64,000 nucleotides of DNA, from contig NC_071338.1 of the NCBI RefSeq assembly GCF_027744825.2, positions 26,426,001 to 26,490,000 on the forward strand, read 5' to 3'. Shown one piece after another: positions 1 to 12,600 of the stretch. The stretch is from Synchiropus splendidus. Lineage: Eukaryota; Chordata; Actinopteri; Syngnathiformes; Callionymidae. The notes under the pieces are model-generated. The model was not told the origin of the DNA. It saw nothing but the letters and a program-made list of their open reading frames with translations, and ran no database searches. How positions within the stretch are numbered: the stretch's first letter is position 1; the number at the start of each line of letters is the position of its first letter. The position numbers were made by a program, and so were the translations under genes.

Positions 1-575
1 TTTGCTTTTGTTCAGGGATACAACACAATGGCCAGGGTTTCCACGACTCTGAATGTATTTGAAATTCTTATAACATTGAAATTCTTATACAAATATTTTC
101 AAGACATTAAAAGAGCTTAAATAAGGTTATATAAAAACTTGAATATAGCCACCATTGTGATTTACAAATAACATCCGACTCACGACCTGCTCGATTTACG
201 TCCACCCGCACTTAGGACCACGGCCAGCAGATGCTTTTTTTTTTTTTTATTCAATGTCTGGCACCACAGCACGTAGCAGCCCGGCATCACGTACGACAGT
301 CATGGCAGCACAGTATCCCAGCAGCTCATTCTCACACTACAGCAGTACCTGTTGGCTATTGTGAATGGCATTCCACTTACGTCCAATCTGACTTACGACC
401 GGTTGGTCGGAACCGATTCCGGTCGCAAGTCAGATGTTACTTATATTGTGCTATTGTCAAACTGATGCAAAAAGCAATATTTTGTTGTTTAAATATATGT
501 ATGGGTCCATCATTTGATTCAGTAATATACCAAATTCATTCAAATTGAAAACTGTGGCTTCTAGTGGCAAATATT
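1..575 (+). repeat. Dispersed repeat copy, cut by window edge, with nested MITE
   Basis: Bases 1-168 and 443-575 align well by eye with 28276-28620, sharing for example the words ttcttataacattgaaattc and cagtaatatacca. This is therefore a second copy of the element described at 28045-28669. Its 5' part lies outside the window. The match stops near 575, so the far end is missing or diverged. About 270 bases that are absent from the other copy interrupt it at roughly 169-445. No coding potential is visible. Confidence 0.75.
169..445. mobile_element. Nested miniature inverted-repeat transposon (MITE)
   Basis: This insertion is present in the first copy of the surrounding repeat and absent from the second, where the flanks are contiguous near 28446. 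Its ends are imperfect inverted repeats: the left end reads taacatccgactcacgacc and the right end, reversed, reads taacatctgacttgcgacc. The junction is TA-rich, compatible with a TA or TTA target duplication, but the exact duplication cannot be fixed because of small differences. It carries no transposase and so would be non-autonomous. Its superfamily is not established. Confidence 0.65.
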
Positions 576-599
576 CTTACAACTTAATTATCAAGTTAT

Positions 600-1938
600 C
601 TCCCTGTATCCATGAATGAAACAGCCCACCTGAGATTGGGTTAGCTAAGGCTTCTACCCAAGGGAGAACACACTTCCTATAAAACCAGCCAGCAGCAAGT
701 GATGCATGCCAAATGAACCCCTGTCATTTCATTTGCGCTGTATGAATAACCAGCCTTTCTACGGCAGCTATAAGCCTGCAAGAAGAAGTAGCCTGCTAAT
801 CAACATTTGTCTCAGCCTTTTAAAACACTTCAGGTAAACACCACAATAGGCTAAGAAGCTGAAATTGTTTTGAACATCAACACAGTTGCTATAGAGACTG
901 TTGCTAATTAACTGCACCCTACCCCAGGACGACAAAGGGCTTAAGAGCACTCAGAGCAGCTCCCCTTATGATTAGCTGTGTGTGGAACACTGTGAGATCT
1001 CTTGGGGCTCTCCGGCACAAAATACCTGTCTCCTTGAGGCCAACATTCATCAGAGATGCCATGAGATGTGCTGTGCGTCTCTGTGTTAACACGGAAGAGC
1101 TGGATGAAATTGTAATTTTGAACTTCACCACGGTTGGATGCATTCACTCTCCAGTATTCTGGAGGATTAAATCCTTAGAGAGCATTTTTCATGGTCCAAT
1201 ATGTCCTGCAGCACATGCACAAGTTAATAAGGGATTGAATCACAGATTAACTAAATGAAGGAGATGATAAAATAAAACAAAGTGCAATGTTGAGTCGATA
1301 AATGATTATATATCCACCTCATTTATCAGTGTTGGGTTTATATATTTTAATATCAGACACAATTAACAACCTTTTTTTTTTTCAAAGAGCATGGTTCAAA
1401 TGTTGTAAATCACATGATTTAATATTCACATGAAGCGAGCACAATTTGTTGAAACTGATGATGTTCTTTGTTTGTTTGTCTAAGAATCAACGTTATCTGA
1501 AGCAAAACAACACAAAAGAATTAAAGAGCAAGATAATCCGACGAAAACAAAGGTCTCACTGAAAGATGTTTCAAAGTGTTTCTGGTCAGAGAAGGTCACA
1601 TGACAGCTGCAAGTGAAAGCTCTGAGGGGCTTTCTGCTTTCACTTGACATTGACAAGCTGCAACACTACAGAGAGAAAAGATTCCTTCTTTCCATGACAT
1701 CATTCAGCCAGGATTGGGGGGAGCAGTGGCAGGCCACAGCTGGTGGCAACAGCAGCACCATCTGTCAATGACTAATAGTTAATTTTTCCTTTTAAAAAAG
1801 TGGGATTAGCATCTGCATGGCCACATCACCACAGGTTTATTTGACCGTTTGAGTACACCTCTGGAATGGCTACACATTTTCTTAAGGGACTTTAACAAAA
1901 ATGACTGACAAAAAACAGAATTCCGCATGTTTACTCAC
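600..1938. other. TEAD1 intron downstream of first coding exon, no gene seen
   Basis: This lies 3' of the TEAD1 coding exon on the minus strand. The next TEA-domain exon should be here or further left, outside the window. I found no sequence matching the continuation of the TEA domain after the Lys-Met-Tyr-Gly junction. The short open frames look like chance. Confidence 0.5.
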
Positions 1939-2140
1939 CATACATCTTTCCTTCATCGGACAAGATGATCTTCCGGCGTCCACATGGAGGATAGATGGCT
2001 AAAGCCTCCTGGAAGCTCTGCTCTATGTCAGGACTCCACACGCCTTCAGCATCGTTGTCCACCGGCTTGTCTGCGGAGTCGCTCATCCTCTCCATGTCCT
2101 CGGCAGGGCTCTCGCTGCCGCTCCAGCTGCTGGGATCAAT
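1939..2140 (-). CDS. tead1: TEAD1, first coding exon (start of TEA DNA-binding domain)
   Basis: This exon encodes the N terminus of TEAD1, the TEA/ATTS-domain transcription factor that binds M-CAT motifs and recruits YAP/TAZ or VGLL co-activators in the nucleus. The translation runs from [16 protein letters not shown] through [20 protein letters not shown] to [15 protein letters not shown], which is nearly the same as the vertebrate protein. The exon covers the acidic N-terminal leader and helix 1 of the TEA domain. It ends at 1939 after the first base of a Gly codon, followed by a consensus GTGAGT donor. The start is taken as the ATT at 2140-2138, in a GCCACC-ATT-G context. TEAD1 is known to start at a non-AUG Ile codon, and the next in-frame ATG lies inside the conserved leader. 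An in-frame TAG sits at 2182-2180. The acceptor is probably at about 2194 or 2180. The rest of the gene lies to the left, outside the window. Confidence 0.93.
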
Positions 2141-2195
2141 GGTGGCGGTAGGGATGCCCAAGCCAAAGCTTGGTCTAGACTAGGGTGAGACCTGG

Positions 2196-5100
2196 AATGC
2201 CCCAAAGGAACAACATATCAGAGGACATGTTAAAAAAAAAAAAAACATTGTGGAATCATGATCAAGAAACAGGCTTCAAAGCACAAAATTAAGACAAAAT
2301 GGAGGTTAAGGTTTGAAGGTCTCATAACGGTTTTTGCTTGCACGTGATTTTTGCAACTTAAAAAAAACTCACCGAGGAACTAATGCCGTCCTTTATCTGG
2401 GTTACGACTTATCCTCACCTCATCATTCACTGGTGTTACCTAGCCAGCTAACGAGTCATTATTAGATTTCCCAAGTGACTCGATTACAATCCCTCACAGT
2501 TAATGCGCTTCTTTGACGCTGGTGGACAGTGAGAAATGTTGTATAGTCCAGAGTCCGTAAATTAGATTCAACGGAAAATATCAAGTGAATATCCTGCCCT
2601 TCAAACCATAATAATCAGATTAGAAATGAGAAAATAAAAGTGTGGCTCTTGCCGCCAAGGAGGAGGTTCATGTAGAGAGAATGCTGCAGTGTTTTGACCA
2701 CAATGCTCCAGAGCGGGCGCTGCGCCACCCAATGGCTCGGCTCACCACCTCTGGAGGACATCACCAATTTCATTTTAAACATTGCGCAATGCGTAAGAAA
2801 GTTCCCTTTCCTGTCAAGCAGCTTTTTAGCTTGTTTTTCTGTGAAATCAGTTAAAAAATCTTGGCATTTATTTGCCATTACTTTCTGTCTCCTCTCCCAA
2901 ACTCAGTTGCCGTCGCTCTCAGCGTCTCGAATCAACACGCGGACATGGAGACACAGACAGGCGCATAACACCAGGCCCAATTCCCTCAAAGAATTTACAG
3001 TGTAGTTTGTAAATGACACATCAGTCATTTTAGTCTCAACAACACAGGGATGTCGCAATACGGTGGCCTCAAGTGGACAAAATTTAAGTCTCACAATAGA
3101 TGGATTCATGAGGTCCATCAATCCATCAAGTTTGAGAAAGAATAAAAATGTTAAAGTTGCTCTCAGTTCTTCGACGTCCAGCATCTTCAGCTGTGTATTA
3201 TGATGTCAATATCAAGCTGGAACAGTTTATTTGTACAGGACGATTCTCGACGTACATTGTCGATACAATACATTACTATTATTAAGTTAAACATTTATTA
3301 AATTAATCATTACAGTTTTTAGAGTATTAAGAGGTGATATTTAATTTATGCATTTTCCATTCCTCAAAGCCACTGTCTTTATGCCAATTGCTAAATTGCC
3401 ATCACTGTTTTGAATGTTTATAAACTATTACAATAGTCACCATAGCTGCCAACGACCAATCGTAAGGTGCCTCCTCCAACCACAAAAACCTGGGGGAAAC
3501 ACTGTGGTGCACCAACTAAAAACGTTTGAGAGCGACGCACCCTTTTAATGAGTCAAAAGCTGGTACATGTGATGACTTGTTCATAGCCTCAGCTAGCAGT
3601 CATCATTTATCAATCATGAAACCCCTACACAAGGGATGGGCAATGGCATTTTTAAGGGGCCACATGGTGTACTGTGACTGTTGGGCTAAAAGACAGGAAA
3701 AAAGGCCTAATGTGATGGGCAAAAATAGAAAAGGTATCAACCACCGATTGTTCCCAAACTAAGCTAAAGAAAAGGTTTCTCATTTTTCTATATCAGATAC
3801 ATGCCAATGTTTTCATTTTGATAGGCAAATATCTGGTGAATGCAAAATGAAAAGAATATTTTTTTTTAATGTCAGGGAATATATATAAAGCTAACCATCT
3901 GTGGAAAATGACAAAATAAAACTGGAAAATGAAAATGAATCCATAAAAATAAATGTATTTACAAAATAGTAATGAATGATATTGGAAAAAAAACACCATT
4001 CAAATGATACATCAATAGTGGAATATTTCTTCATCATCAGTTTAACAGCTTCTCTTTTAGCCTCAGGAGGCTGATACAGGGAATGGGTCACATGTGGCCC
4101 CTGGGGCCGCACTTTGCCCATATCTGCTCTAAAATGAATATTTTAGGTAGCAAGGTCCAGTGAAATGAAATCCTCTCTTTGTAGTGCGGTTGTGGTTCAC
4201 TTCAATAGAATTCATTGCAGCAGGCGGAGAGTTCACCCAAGCAAATACGGTTGGAACAAAAAACTACCAAAATCCAAAATCAATTTTGAAAACTATTTTT
4301 CATGATTAACTAGTTTAGGCATACTCAACATTCAACAGGTATATTTTCTTAAGAATATTAGCTCTCAACTCCACCACCTGATGACTTTCCTACAAAGTAA
4401 ACCACTAACTTTGAGTTCATAATTGAAAAGCCTGCTGAGGTTTTCCCCTGAACTTAATCTCCTTCCAGATAGCTGCTTCCTTTCTGAGAAAAATCCTGTT
4501 CAAGCCGCCTGGGCCGTCAGGAAGCAGAATGGAAGCATATGTTTCTTCCAGCATGTCAGTTCATGAAGGGTAAAAGGGGGATGGGAGCAGACTGCTAAAG
4601 GGGGAAAACTCCCAGAGAGCAGAGGGTGGTTTTACTGAATTCCCTTTTTGTCTGCCGACTGCTGACACTGCAAAACTAACTCACAAAATGACAAGGGAGG
4701 GAAGGGGGGGGACCAATGTGAACCACAACGGCTGAAACTGGAGAAGTGTTTATTCTGATTCAAGCCCAGTAATGAACCACCGATGATCAGTTCACTCAGA
4801 TTTTTACAGCAGTCGTTCTTTTTAAGCACAAACATCTGGAGTGAAGTGAGGAGTGATTTCTTCCAACACTGTTAGAAACAACTTTCACATCTGTGTTCCG
4901 AGTACCTTCTACATTGTATCCGAGTACCTTTTACATATCTGTATCATTAGGGAGAAATAAAAAGGTTCTGTTCATAAAAAAAAGGAAAAAGCTAAGGGAT
5001 ATAAACCACCTACAGTACCTTTATTATTATTATCTATATTAAAAAAATATTGAAATATAAAACTAATACAGAAAAACAAATCTTTATGTTTCGGTTTTCC

Positions 5101-8100
5101 AATGGTACATAAGTACCACAATTTGAATTTTGACGATTCAAAATGTACATTCTTTTCTTTTATTCTAGTTTTATGTTTTTGGTCCGATTGAATCTGCTTT
5201 AACATGCAAATGCTCCACTATATCTTCTGTAGAAATTAATAAGTCCCAAATCAATAAAGTTATATAAAATATAGAGGGGAAAAAATCTCTTTTAATATAT
5301 TTTACGATTTAAAAATGTTCTGCAATGAACACCCAAAAACCGTATCACATGAAACTGAGGTGAGAGACACATTAGGTTCAAATGTTGTTTGCTGACCTCT
5401 ACTACTCAACAATAGCAGCATTGACAATAAGTCCTGAACCACATTGATGCTTCTGCCATGAGCAACTAAGCATCCCTCTCTTTCCGCCTCTCAGAATCCT
5501 TGGACTAATAATGTTTCCCTGCTCCAAGCATGAATGTCAGCGACGGAAACACTTGGTGTGTACGGATAATTGCATACTTACGTTTGCAGTGTGTTCCCCA
5601 TAGAAATGGGCTTCTTTGTAAAATATGGGGTGGAAATGGTGTGCAGTGCCATAAGTGAATGTGGTAGCTAAGCAGACTCGTAGCTGTTACATGGAATTAT
5701 GGGAAATTAGACTTACTGTGAGATTACATAAACCACTCACCAAGCTGGAATCCAGCTTCTTGAATTAAGAGAAGCCATTTCACCCATCAGACACAGCAAG
5801 GTAATGAAATAGCAGATGAGGTCTCAAATGTAATTTTCCATGTGGATTTCTTTTGTGCCACTATCTCGGAGGGCTCAATAATGATTCCCTGAATGACTTT
5901 TGTGCACCCCATAATGGCACACAGTAGTTACGGCCACAGTGTGTAAAACTATAATTACCGTGCCAATGTTTTGTGCTTGTTACAAAGACCTATCCAGGCC
6001 GTAGCGTAATCATAACACCCATGTCAAGGTGCTTCATCTGGAGCAACAGCAAACAACTGCCTAGATTCATAATGATATATTCCAGAAATTCAATTTCTTC
6101 TTGAACGGGAATATTTGAATACCCAACACATTTTGGAACACGTTCAGGAAATCTCTTTTTTTTTGTCAAGCCAGAGGTGACCTATAATTTTAAAGGCTTT
6201 TTAAAGGTCTACATGAACATAATGGAATAACTGACTCAAGCTGACTAGCGCTTGTAAATTCGAATTGAATATGAGGAATATGAGATGTATTTGATTTTAT
6301 GAAAATATGTGGGTTCTGAATCGAGTGTGTCGGTGGGTGTGCATATGTGCAACTGTATATGAATGTGATATATCTTTCTGAATGCATTTCAGTGTGTTTG
6401 TTTATATTTCAGGATCCTTTTTAAGGCCTAACTAATAGAGTTCAAATTTTCATGCAAACAAGAGTTTATTTCATGCGGTTTTATAAACCAACAGGCTTAT
6501 GTGCTATGTATCTGTCTAATAACATCACACTTAAATGTGAGACCTGGATCCCAGCGACCAGCCACCATCAGGCCACTGTGAGATCAATCTTTGTTTGCCA
6601 GAGAATGGGATTGATTTACAGGTTCTGTCAAAGCAGCCCTCTCTCTTCTCTGACTCTGAAACAGGTGGCAACAACATGACCTGGAACACATCAGATAGAA
6701 TCAGGCATAGCTGCAGGTCATTCACTATAAACAACGCAGAGAAAATGGACGGTAGATTTAAAAGACTAACACTGCTGTCGCACCAGACGCATTAGAGGGT
6801 TTAGCATTCAAACATAAGATGTAATAAAAGCTGGGAAGACATTTGCCTATCAAAAATTTGCAGTGCATTCCTGACAGCTTATGTCTATGTCACAGCGGTG
6901 TGGAATTGAACACATAAAGCTCAGGAAATTAAAGCTGTAAATAAAGGTCCGTCAGATAAAGGATCTCCTGACAGTTATGAGAGCAGAGCAGGCTGACGGT
7001 TGTCGACTGGCTCATTCAGGACGCGTGCGAACGAGCATGAAAAAACAAATCACAGAGATGAGTATGAAGGCCGCCATTTGCATTTGCTTCTGCCAATTCA
7101 TACCGTCTTTCTGCGTGGAGAGCCACCAACGCCTCACTGACATACTTCTCACACCACCAAATTCTTTGTCGACAAAGGTTCCATATACAGTTTAAGGTAC
7201 TGTTTCCACATCGCCCACAGTTAGGATCTAAAAAGTAATTTATTATTTATTACTTGTGTTTACTTGGCTGCATTATACAGAACAATGCATCTCTAACCCT
7301 ATTCAAAATCTATCTACTATTGTTTATATGCTAAATATAAATATTTTTCCATATAACAAAATAATAAAATGTCAACTCAATTTATTGTGTATAACATTGT
7401 GTTATTGTTTTGTTGCCCGACAATTATTTTTTCTGGGCCCCTTAAAAACCTTGTGAAAGTCTGTATGTCAACAAAGTTGTGTGAATGCACAGTGTGGTTT
7501 GGCAGGTTCTTCAGTGTGATAGCAAATATTAAAACAGAACACAGCGAACTAAACATTTTAACGCAACCCCACAAAGTGAAAAAAATCATGTCTGGGAAAG
7601 ACCGTTCAGTAGGGACACTGTTAATGCTCAGCAAAATTGCTGATTATTTCATGTTTACACTTGATGTTAAGCATTTCTGAGACTCCAACCAAGAATATTA
7701 TTTAGATAGATAATAGTCATAGGGTTCATGTGAGACATCCGTTAATGTCGGCCAGGGAAAAAAAATTGTTAAGGCACGAAATAAAGCATATTTGTGAACG
7801 TGGGATACAAACAACACAGTTAAGATAAATGAATGACGATGAGCTTTTGTTCCACCACTTCCTTTCTCTTGTGAAGCTGAACACAACTAGCATGACTGTA
7901 GCCAGCAGAGGGAGAGGAAGTAGTTGTAACCCAGATTTCCTGCTTTCATTGTGGTCAAGTTTGATAACGCTGAGGAGAACGCAAAAACGTTTAAAGTGGT
8001 TTCAGAGTCTGACTCATCTAATGATTCACGGAGTACACATGGTTTCCATCTGTGCGATCATTCAGTGGCTCATGCATTTCGCTTTATCAAAAGACGAAAA

Positions 8101-11100
8101 GGGAACGGACAAAGTCTAAATAAATGTTCCCCAACAACGGCCCTTTAATGACGAGCGGTTAAGACTGTGTTCTACCAGTCCTCTGCTTCTCAGAGAAAAC
8201 ATTTCAACTTGGGGGCTATTACAGAGCTGCTGCATTAAAGTGGTGTAACTTCAAAGATCAGAGATGTGTAATCATATGGTACTTCATGTGAAACAGCCAA
8301 TGTCCATAGATCACTGGGGCCTCGTGAATGAAGGTCTAGCATTACTGAAGTCAAGTGGGAGTGGGTTCCAGCCCTGCCAGCCTTCTGGAAATATGCACAG
8401 GGCCAGAAAAAAAACAAACTTGCTTCCATTTAGGTGGTTGACAGGGGCAAAGTGCATTCGGTAGCTGGCAGTCATTTTATGGCTGCAGAATGGAGCAGAT
8501 TTACTTAGATGACGTCACTGGCATTGAGCCAGCTTTTCCTTTTGGGTGGCTCTGTGTTTTGGCCTCAATGGCCCTGTTCAAACTGCTGAGCAGCAGTGCG
8601 CACTCTAAAATTCTCTTTCTAGACCAGGGTTTACCTCAGGGCACAAACAGTCGGCATGCTCCGAGGACCGGAGCACTGGTATTGTGATTCTCTCCTGCCA
8701 CAGAGCACGTCCAATTACACAATTAGTCACTTTGTGACAAATTACACACCGCAGATCTTTTCCGAGCCCTGAACATGAAAAACACTATTATTGTTGGGAA
8801 AAAATAAAAAATAACACCACTGCACTTCATTTACAGCTGAAACAATGAAGTAGTTGTCCAGTTCAGAGAAAAAGGAAAAGGTTGGATGATAAATTCAGAT
8901 GAGCTCTTTCCAAACCTCAAAATGCATTTTCACAGGGAAACCACTGCAAAGCATCCATGAAAATTGATGCTTGCTTGAGTCAGCAAACTGCAATTAATAT
9001 AAGCAACATTTTCTTTCTACCTTAACATATTTAGGAATCTACTTAAATCGCCAAAACGGTTCTGCGGCATCCCTTTTCACGCGCGTGCCACCAGACGGTG
9101 TCAGCCCCACAGCTCAGCAACAGATGTGCAACGAAGACGATTCAAAACTTGAGCGAGAATTTTCCGACGATATCTTTCATTTTTCACATGCCTCTCATGT
9201 TGTAAAGCACCAAAGCACCACAAATTACAGATATTCAACATGTTTAGCGTTCTTCTTTGGATTGTGCCACACACAAAATGACAAGGATTTCCTTTGTTTA
9301 ACAGTCAAGTGGGAATTGACTTGCTGTTGGGCATTTTTCCGCACACAACAACAGGCTCCCATGTGCTCATACTGTATATGTCCTTCTTTTGGACGACAAC
9401 AACAGTGTTTTCAGAGATAGCACACTGAAATATATAAATTAGCATAGCAGAACAACGGAGGGAAACGTGAGACCCATAATGAAGCACATTTTGTAGTTTC
9501 ATTGAAGGCAAATGTGAGTCGTCAACTGAGCAAACGTCATCATCAGGATTTTGAGAGGAAAGACTTTTAAAACAAGCTACCACCCTGTGGACATGCGATC
9601 TGCTCTCCGGCTGTCTGACAGAAGAAAAGATCCAAACAACAAGACCAACAATTGAGTGCCAAACTGTTGCTATAATTGAATAAAATAATCTACAGATTAC
9701 AATAATTTTGTCTTCTGAGTTATTTGCCACTTATTTGAGAAAAGGTGTCCAGTAATTTTGTATTAGTATGGTTAATAAAATCAGCAGCTAAAGGTCGAGT
9801 ATTTTGTAAAGTTTATATAAATCTGTTTGCTTTTAAATACATGAAGTAACTTGTTAAACTCCATATAATTACTATCTTTGATGTACTGACTTTCATTTCA
9901 TTATTTACATACAGTGAATCAAATATGTCCACACAACCACAATATCAATGGGATGTATGAAGAGATTTTAAGTGCGTATTTGCGAGGTGACATTTTTAAC
10001 TCAAAGAAAACGAATTTAAAATTTAACACAGTTTACATCAAGCGGGGATGAAAATAAAATGGCGAGGAAATGTATGATCCGCCTCGAAATCGATCACATG
10101 GAAATAAATGAAGGGTTCAGACAATAAAAAACATTCTGACATGGTTTGGCTTGGTTGCCATAGTAACGGACTCTGCATCAAGGTTTCACCATTTTCTCAT
10201 AGCAGACTAAACTCTAGCTTTGTTTTACTAATTCTGCACCATAAAGGTTGTCCTTTTTTCATGCTTTAAAAACAAAAACTTTCTCAAGAAATGAACTAGA
10301 CACGTGCTTTAAGCCATATTAAATCATCATTAAGTGTTGCTGATTCCTGAATCTTTTTAGCACAGATCTATCATGAAATAAAATGCCAGTTCCTGTGTCC
10401 AACATTTATTAATAGTGTTGTGCTTATTTTAAACTTAACAACTCAGACAAAAAATAGAATAAATCACTATAGTTAGTTTAAATTTAGAATGAACCGTGGC
10501 TGCTGCAGGTGAGAGAACAATTCAACGTGCACTCACGTTCGTCCACTGGTTGCGTTCACTAAAAACAAAGCTATAAAGCCGACATGATATGTTTCCATTC
10601 CCCTGGTGACAAGTTTGTGGTTACACCTGCATATGCACATTTTAAGCTGAAGCAACAACCTTCATGACAGCTGAATCAAAAATATTGTAAGACAAAACTA
10701 TTTGTTTTGTTTTGTTAATGGGAGCGTTTGCTTTCACCAGGTTACATAACAAGTCAAACATTAATGAAGAGAAAGATCACTTACACAAACAACAGTGGAA
10801 CTCATTTAAGATAGAACTATTTTTTAAAGAATATTAGAGATTATCATGGAATAAATGGACCATGAGCACTATATGAACATGAACCCTGGTCTCCACTAAT
10901 GAATGAGTGAACACTTTGATTCAATCACATCAGCAAGGTGTGTGACCTCGTGACCTGACTTGGCTGTTTGTTCAGAGAAAACCAAATAACCACACAAACA
11001 GAACTGGTGGGAAATCCTCAACACGACTGTGGCATCGGATCTCACTTTTTATAGAGCAATCGAATAGTCAGGTATCTTCTCGAAGCAATTCAGTGCAATA

Positions 11101-11791
11101 TAACTTTTTCATTATCAACAAATGATTTGATAGTCTTCCTATTTAGATATGTTTAGATGTTAATGCCTTTTACAGGTTACATGAAACCAATATTGTATCA
11201 GTAATCACCTTTTTAACACATAAAAAGCAACAAGACTTGAAGAAAGTGTAAGAACAGACTGAGTGAGGGGTGAAATATTTAGGTGTAGCAGATGCTCTCA
11301 CAGCTGGATGCAGTTTTAGAGTCTGTAGTTTGAGCTGAGCAAGGGTTTTGATAATTATAAGGGAGGACATCTTTAATGTATAAATACACAGCACAGGCAT
11401 TACTGCTATTTCTACTCCCCTGGTCGTCACTCACCCAAGTATAACCAATATGACTTCATTAAACAACACTATCTGTTACTATGTTGACTTTTAGCACTGA
11501 CCTCAGTAAAACGACAACAAAATCAACATGAAGTGACTAGGTGGAAATACTCAAAATCAAACTATTTATCTTGTATTAGGTTAAGACGTATTAGTATTCG
11601 CGTGTTGATTTAAAATATATATTGACACAAGTTGTCTAAAAACGTGTTTGTTTGCATCAAACAACCAGTTGAGTTTGATGCTCGTGGGATTATATCGGTA
11701 GTTTTCTGGGAACGTTGTTCGGGGTCCCCTTCCCCCGAAGCCGGGTGGGGAACAATACAAGAAGCAGCGAATGAAACGCTCAAATACTCAC
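2196..11791. other. Large TEAD1 5' intron region
   Basis: This stretch lies between the TEAD1 coding exon and the candidate non-coding exon 1. I see no conserved coding exon on either strand. A further untranslated exon could be hidden here because non-coding exons cannot be recognised by translation. Contents include a hAT-like MITE at 3628-4127 and scattered A/T runs. The remainder is unremarkable AT-rich intronic DNA. Confidence 0.5.
3628..4127. mobile_element. hAT-like non-autonomous element (MITE)
   Basis: The left end contains gggatgggcaa followed by ggggccacatgg. The right end, reversed, contains atgggcaaagtgcgg followed by ggggccacatgtg. Ends that combine gggcaaa with a ggccac block are typical of hAT-type MITEs in vertebrates. 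The interior is AT-rich with no transposase frame. A clear 8-base target duplication is not visible, so the exact ends are approximate. Confidence 0.6.
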
Positions 11792-12012
11792 TCAAAACTT
11801 GGACCCAAGCTGGAAAACGCGAAGTCGAGCGTGTTGAAGCAACAAGTCCCCGGGCTGGGCTTCCGTCGAGATGGTCCCAAAATGCTCCAACTCCCGGCTG
11901 AGAGAACAAGGGGGAGAACAGCGAGCTTTTCAAACGTCATTTTTCCTCCACAAAACTTCTTTTCCGCCGTCGATATTGATTTATTTCGCCCGAAAAGCAG
12001 TCGACGAGGCTG
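11792..12012 (-). other. tead1: Candidate non-coding exon 1 of TEAD1
   Basis: This is a GC- and CpG-rich block ending at 11792 in a perfect donor, GTGAGTAT (11791-11784), on the minus strand. It lies about 9.7 kb upstream of the TEAD1 coding exon. A TATA box about 30 bases upstream fits a start near 12010. The exon contains no long open frame in phase with TEAD1, as expected for a leader. Assignment to TEAD1 rests on position and strand only; another leader or a separate non-coding transcript is possible. Confidence 0.45.
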
Positions 12013-12039
12013 TGAGACCGCGCACGCGGAGCCGGGAGA

Positions 12040-12046
12040 TTATATA
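12040..12046 (-). promoter_or_regulatory. TATA box, candidate TEAD1 promoter
   Basis: On the minus strand this reads TATATAA, preceded by CCCCA. It stands in CpG-rich DNA about 30 bases upstream of the inferred start of the candidate leader exon. The CC-plus-six-A/T stretch also resembles half of a CArG box, but the closing GG is absent. Confidence 0.4.
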
Positions 12047-12429
12047 TGGGGCGTCTGAGCGGGCGACTTTTCCAAACATGTAAAAAATGTCAGAGATTTC
12101 GCTGCTATGTCAGAGCCGGAGCTCCATGTTCCAAGTGCCTGTTGCAATAGCGACCAGACTCGGCGAGCGAGGACACGACCTACTCACTGTAAACATTTCT
12201 CACTGGTCTAATTTCGAGTAAAAACACTGAGAAAATGCACATACTAGAATTCCACGAGCAGAAGTCTACGAGCAGTTGGAGTACCTGCAACTGCCATTGA
12301 AACTTACCTCGTTATTGATATCTCATCTAATATGTCCCCCTTTTTTGCCAGTGTGATGTTACTTGGTGTTTTTTTAATGATATGTCAAGTTTCTCTGGGC
12401 CGGAAAACAAGATGTAGGTGAATCGTACT

Positions 12430-12600
12430 GACAGAGATGCGAAGAATGCTCGGAATGAGACGAGGAATGAAATGAACGCGAAGAGCGAGTTTGTGACGGG
12501 GCGGAGCAAATGGGTGACGTCACCCCGCACGAACAGCCGAAGTGGAGCCGAACACCCGAAGCAGCTTCCGGAATTGTAGCCTCCACAGCAGTCAGACGCC
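12430..12600. promoter_or_regulatory. CpG-rich promoter-like block with GGAATG, CRE and GC-box motifs
   Basis: In about 170 bases I see GGAATG at 12452-12457 and 12464-12469 (the TEAD/M-CAT core), a GC box (ggggcgg) at 12497-12504, the palindrome GGTGACGTCACC at 12513-12524 (a full CRE), and an ETS-like cttccgga near 12568. The density of CpG and of promoter motifs contrasts with the AT-rich flanks. It lies about 0.4 kb upstream of the candidate TATA box and could be an upstream control region or an alternative TEAD1 start. Confidence 0.45.

Noticed and set aside
8510..8517. A full CRE (TGACGTCA)
   Set aside because: It is isolated in AT-rich intron DNA without CpG enrichment or other promoter motifs, and an 8-base match is expected by chance in 64 kb.
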